A stretch of 64,000 nt of DNA from Caballeronia turbans. Lineage in GTDB: Bacteria > Pseudomonadota > Gammaproteobacteria > Burkholderiales > Burkholderiaceae. Shown here piece by piece: positions 61,375 through 64,000 of this stretch (its first letter is position 1; every line of letters starts with the position of its first letter). The translations under genes were made by a program, and so were the position numbers. Under the pieces are notes generated by a model. It was not told the DNA's origin. It made no database searches and saw nothing but the letters and a program-made list of their open reading frames with translations. Where the stretch lies: assembly GCA_001544655.2 (NCBI GenBank), contig FCOD02000011.1, forward strand, positions 62,001 to 126,000. The letters are read 5' to 3'.

Positions 61375-61854
61375 TCAATCGATGGTCGTCGCCTGCGGCG
61401 AGTGCGAGGTTTGCAACTGGAACTGGCCGTTGTCGTTGAACATCCAGCCTTCGAAAAGCTCCAGCTGATCTTTTCCGTTCAAAAGACGCGCGGGCGGTGC
61501 GGGCAGCGGCGACGCGCGGCGCAGCGAGGCGAGCGCGGTGGCTTCGGCTTCGTCGTCGCCATTGGTGCGATACACCGACGATTCGACGAGCCGCCCGCCG
61601 CGGTCCACCGTGAACGACACGAGCACGAACGAGCGCAGCATCGCCTGCGGCGCGCCTTTCAGAACGAGCGACGGATTACGCTCGAAGATGCGCTGGGCGA
61701 TGCGTGCCTTGTATTCGTCGAGCGTCAGGACGGGCACGGCCGGCGCGGCGGCGCGCGCGGCGACGACGCTCGGCGGCGGCGTGATCATGCAGGCGCTCAT
61801 CGCAAACGCGCCGATGAGCGCAATGGCGATAGAGCAGGAACGTGACGCGGACAT
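61375..61854 (-). CDS. Lipoprotein with TonB C-terminal-like domain
   Basis: 159 residues from MSASRSCSIAIALIGAFAMS, lipobox MSAC (Cys21). The C-terminal ~90 residues LRSFVLVSFTVDRGGRLVES followed by SVYRTNGDDEAEATALASLR and a WMFNDNGQFQ strand follow the TonB C-terminal plan. No membrane-anchor helix or ExbB/D partner is present, so it is probably not a TonB energiser. A frame extension to 61980 (42 extra residues) is not used. Confidence 0.78.
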   Translation of the reverse strand: MSASRSCSIAIALIGAFAMSACMITPPPSVVAARAAAPAVPVLTLDEYKARIAQRIFERNPSLVLKGAPQAMLRSFVLVSFTVDRGGRLVESSVYRTNGDDEAEATALASLRRASPLPAPPARLLNGKDQLELFEGWMFNDNGQFQLQTSHSPQATTID

Positions 61855-61994
61855 CGCAGGTAAAGACGAACTGGCGTTACTTATATGGTAGTCGCTGCAA
61901 AGGCCGTAAGTGGAACAAATGCGTGCGGTAGCGCGCGCTCGGGCGCGCGACTTGCTGCCGATGATTTCATTCGACGACACTCGAGGAGGGCGCC

Positions 61995-62153
61995 ATGAAC
62001 AGCGAAACGAATAGTCCGGACGACGGCAAGGCCGCCGAGCACAGCGACAACGAGAAAAGCAAGCTGCCGGAGCGCGACGATGAAAACCGCAAGCAAGGCC
62101 CGAACGACAGGCCGGGCAAGCAGACGGGCGAGGGCGAGGCGCCGGTCGGCTGA
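61995..62153 (+). CDS. Very small hydrophilic protein (52 aa)
   Basis: Starts MNSETNSPDDGKAAEHSDNE and ends TGEGEAPVG; about half its residues are charged or small, with no hydrophobic stretch, so it is probably disordered. GGAGGG ends 4 bp before the ATG, a strong ribosome binding site. I do not recognise it. Confidence 0.65.
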   Translation: MNSETNSPDDGKAAEHSDNEKSKLPERDDENRKQGPNDRPGKQTGEGEAPVG

Positions 62154-62201
62154 GACGCGCAGCGCGTGTACGGCATCGGCGAGGCGGTGCTATCGTAGAT
62201 A

Positions 62202-62213
62202 GGGGATATCCCC
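62202..62213. promoter_or_regulatory. 12-bp perfect palindrome GGGGATATCCCC
   Basis: Lies 17 bp upstream of the start of the following tiny gene. Could be a regulator site; too short to be secure. Confidence 0.3.
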
Positions 62214-62230
62214 GCTAACGGGAGGATGCC

Positions 62231-62401
62231 ATGTCACGCAAGAACCATCCGGCACCGTCGGGCGCGCCCGCGCGGCAGCAGCAACCGGCCACGGCCGCAC
62301 ATTCGAAGAGTGAATCGAAACGTGCCGCGCCCAAGCCGGATGCGGCCAAGGCGGAGCCGGTTCCACACGTTCGTCCGCCGGTCAGGTCCGACGACAATTG
62401 A
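62231..62401 (+). CDS. Very small basic/Pro-Ala-rich protein (56 aa)
   Basis: Starts MSRKNHPAPSGAPARQQQPA and ends HVRPPVRSDDN. Low-complexity Ala/Pro/Lys composition, no membrane segment. GGAGG at 62221-62225 lies 5 bp upstream of the ATG. About 77 bp downstream of the preceding tiny gene. I do not recognise it. Confidence 0.6.
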   Translation: MSRKNHPAPSGAPARQQQPATAAHSKSESKRAAPKPDAAKAEPVPHVRPPVRSDDN

Positions 62402-62425
62402 TGCGCGTCGTTGACGGTCTCATCG

Positions 62426-62743
62426 TCAGTCTGTGTAGGGTTTGACGAGCTCGGCGCAGCGCACCGGCGCGGTGGAACGGGTCGTTCCCGTCTCTGCCGC
62501 GCGCGTTTCCACGCAGCGATAGAGGCTATTGTTTTTCTGAAGCACGTACGTTTCTTCAAAGAGCCCGGAGTTGCGCGCGGCCACGCTCGTCACTGCGACG
62601 ATTCCATACCCGTTCTGGATCAGGTCGAAGAGCGTTGCCTCGGTCGCGCGCCATTGCGCGTTCGGTTGGGGCTGGGCATGCGCCGGCAGGCTTGCGGCGA
62701 CGACGCAGCCGAAGAGGATCGGCATGATGCGGCCTGGCTTCAT
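62426..62743 (-). CDS. Exported hypothetical protein
   Basis: 105 residues. Signal peptide MKPGRIMPILFGCVVAASLP cleaved after AHA; the mature part contains FDLIQNGYGIVAVTSVAARN and ETYVLQKNNSLYRCVETRA. Pattern resembles small periplasmic proteins of Burkholderia without assigned function. GGAG lies upstream of the ATG. Confidence 0.75.
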   Translation of the reverse strand: MKPGRIMPILFGCVVAASLPAHAQPQPNAQWRATEATLFDLIQNGYGIVAVTSVAARNSGLFEETYVLQKNNSLYRCVETRAAETGTTRSTAPVRCAELVKPYTD

Positions 62744-62847
62744 GGGGGTTCTCCGCGTTGTTATCGACGAGGCGGTTAGATGGCGTGCGGGCCATTGTGT
62801 TCACATCGATTTTTTGCCAAGCGCGTGATTGGGCTTGCTGGAAGAGC

Positions 62848-62875
62848 AAAAAAAGGCCTCGCTTGCTGCGAGGCC
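62848..62875 (-). terminator. Strong intrinsic terminator not assigned to a gene
   Basis: GGCCTCGC (62855-62862) pairs with GCGAGGCC (62868-62875); seven A residues at 62848-62854 become a U7 tract on the minus strand. No protein gene ends here on that strand. Confidence 0.85.
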
Positions 62876-62940
62876 CAAGTCCAGCTTACCCATTGAGGGC
62901 CCCCTTCGACCGAGATGGGGAGACTCGGGAAGGAGGAAGG
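62848..62940 (-). ncRNA. Candidate small structured RNA
   Basis: Immediately upstream (minus strand) of the terminator is a second hairpin: CCTTC (62903-62907) pairs with GAAGG (62929-62933), and inner CCGAG (62910-62914) with CTCGG (62924-62928), with a 2-nt bulge and 9-nt loop. A compact two-hairpin RNA of about 90 nt would fit. No promoter was found and no family is recognised; this is inference. Confidence 0.3.
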
Positions 62941-63214
62941 GCGAAGATACGTGGCGCGCGGCGCGTGGGCTACGCGTATCGTCTGAATTTCAACGCAACG
63001 CGGTGGCGGCTTCCTGCTAACCATAAGGATGTCGAAACGAACGAATGCAGCGAGGTACTTGCGCTTTCACTACAGCGCTGCGAGGGGGAACCGCGTTGCA
63101 GCCATAGAAATTGGCACCGACGGCCGTCCGATAACTCAATCTGATTTCCCCGAGTACCTCCAGAAACAACAAAGCCCCGTAAGCGTTTGAACTTACGAGG
63201 CTTTCTTTCGTTTT
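62876..63214. other. Intergenic region between candidate RNA terminator and tRNA-Ser(TGA)
   Basis: 339 bp. Contains the hairpins noted separately and a hairpin near the tRNA end; ORFs on either strand here look like chance frames. Nothing else recognised. Confidence 0.45.
63171..63204 (-). terminator. Likely terminator of tRNA-Ser(TGA)
   Basis: AAAGCCCCGTAAG (63171-63183) pairs with CTTACGAGGCTTT (63192-63204) with one mismatch. U-tract on the minus strand is weak (GCTTTGTTGTTT). Confidence 0.6.
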
Positions 63215-63304
63215 TGGCGGAGGCGGTGAGATTCGAACTCACGGAAGGATCGCTCCTTCGCCGGTTTTCAAGACCGGTGCCTTAAACCGCTCGGCCACAC
63301 CTCC
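63215..63304 (-). tRNA. tRNA-Ser (anticodon TGA)
   Basis: On the minus strand: acceptor GGAGGTG pairs with CGCCTCC, D-arm GGCCGAGCGGTTTAAGGC, anticodon stem-loop CCGGTCTTGAAAACCGG (anticodon TGA, reading UCA), long variable arm and T-arm GTGAGTTCGAATCTCAC; CCA is encoded. Second serine tRNA of the window. Confidence 0.98.
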
Positions 63305-64000
63305 AGCAAGGCGCGTATTGTAGCGCAAGTCATCGTCGTGGAGAAACGCTCATCCTTCGAGCGATTTCGTCGCCTTGAGCGCGGGGAAAGGCGCATCCAG
63401 ACCATCGCGACGACGATCGTGCCGATTCCGCTGATCAGCACCGCGGGCACCGCACCGAACAATCCCGCCGTCATCCCCGATTCGAACTCTCCGAGCTGAT
63501 TCGACGTTCCGATGAACAGCGAATTGATCGCGCCGACGCGCCCGCGCATTTCATCGGGCGTCTGCAACTGCACGAGCGACATGCGCACGACGACGCTGAT
63601 TACATCCGATGCCCCCAGCGCCGCGAGCGCGACGAGCGACACATAGATGTTGCGCGACAGCCCGAACACGATGGTCGCGATGCCGAACGCGATCACGCCG
63701 CCGAACAGCGCATTGCCCGCGCGCTGTCGCAACGGAAAATGCGCGAGCCAGATCGATCCGGCGAGCGCGCCGACCGCGGGCGCGGCGCGCAGAATACCGA
63801 GTCCCCACGGCCCGGTGTGCAGGATGTCATGCGCGTACACCGGCAGCAGTGCGGTCGCGCCGCCGAGCAGCACCGCGAAGAGATCGAGCGACAGCGCGCC
63901 CAGAATCACCGGCTTGCCGCGAATGAAGCCGATGCCGGAAAAGAGCGCCTCCAGCGACAACGGCGCGCGCATGCGCACCGCTTCGTCGATTTTGATCGCG
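63268..64000 (-). CDS. MFS transporter, 5' end beyond window; 3' end apparently frameshifted
   Basis: Frame open from base 64000 down to 63268, about 240 residues with six or more hydrophobic segments; the gene start lies outside the window. Conserved segments include SLDLFAVLLGGATALLPVYA and LVQLQTPDEMRGRVGAINSLF, typical of the ENTS/DUF894-type MFS exporters. After MVWMRL the frame becomes basic and runs into tRNA-Ser, where it stops; the neighbouring frame gives a plausible ending FPALKATKSLEG with a stop at 63350-63352. This suggests a one-base change at the run 63383-63389 (sequencing error or true mutation). Confidence 0.8.
   Translation of the reverse strand, partial: AIKIDEAVRMRAPLSLEALFSGIGFIRGKPVILGALSLDLFAVLLGGATALLPVYAHDILHTGPWGLGILRAAPAVGALAGSIWLAHFPLRQRAGNALFGGVIAFGIATIVFGLSRNIYVSLVALAALGASDVISVVVRMSLVQLQTPDEMRGRVGAINSLFIGTSNQLGEFESGMTAGLFGAVPAVLISGIGTIVVAMVWMRLSPRSRRRNRSKDERFSTTMTCATIRALLEVWPSGLRHRS

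Noticed and set aside
62776-63024. 82-codon minus-strand frame near the candidate RNA
   Set aside because: No ribosome binding site, odd composition, and it crosses the hairpins and terminator.

Overview
The window is chromosomal DNA from a high-GC betaproteobacterium of the family Burkholderiaceae. Caballeronia or Paraburkholderia is likely, judged from protein sequences and gene neighbourhoods: a fused hemDX, a DUF3460-scpA-panC-panD run, tamA-tamB, metG/apbC/dcd, ftsK-lolA...rarA-serS and minCDE. It is mostly housekeeping sequence. There is no IS element, CRISPR array or intact prophage. Both ends cut through a gene.

Layout. 1-3953: late cobalamin synthesis (cobC/cobD decarboxylase, cbiB and cobU on the minus strand, cobQ divergent). 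3947-5191: a PaaI-type thioesterase and an orphan ParA ATPase. 5240-7640: minus-strand operon DUF3460-scpA-panC-panD. 7986-13908: tamA-tamB, the outer-membrane translocation and assembly pair. 13988-19975: metG, a glycine-zipper OmpA-like lipoprotein, apbC, a SodC-like lipoprotein and dcd. 20080-24687: a large basic amino-acid decarboxylase, a beta-class GST, a broken T6SS amidase/immunity (tae4/tai4) relic and a bestrophin-like channel. 24844-35766: argH, an XRE regulator with a divergent methyltransferase, ppc, and hemC-hemDX-hemY. 35982-41416: a secreted SGNH hydrolase with a lectin tail, a rhodanese, a PCMT-like methyltransferase, a TRIC-type channel, an Smr protein and trxB. 41795-51463: ftsK-lolA, a LysR/ureohydrolase/NCS1-permease cassette, rarA, serS and tRNA-Ser(CGA). 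51571-55730: a small lipoprotein, map, a GNAT protein and minCDE. 56039-64000: small envelope proteins, a ClC channel, OpgC, an MHS-type MFS transporter, a TonB-domain-like lipoprotein, two very small hydrophilic proteins, tRNA-Ser(TGA) and a truncated MFS exporter.

Functional links. The cob genes and hemC-hemD share the tetrapyrrole theme but are separate operons. tamAB, lolA, several lipoproteins and OpgC serve the cell envelope. scpA, ftsK, minCDE and rarA serve chromosome and division functions. Most convergent gene ends carry a clear intrinsic terminator hairpin, usually usable in both directions.

The less ordinary parts are the tae4/tai4 relic in a patch of lower GC, the SodC-like lipoprotein with apparently lost metal ligands, the lectin-tailed SGNH hydrolase with a non-canonical block III, a possible unannotated structured RNA with its own terminator near 62.85-62.94 kb, two tiny ORFs with strong ribosome binding sites, and an apparent frameshift that runs the last MFS gene into tRNA-Ser. 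No complete novel system is evident.
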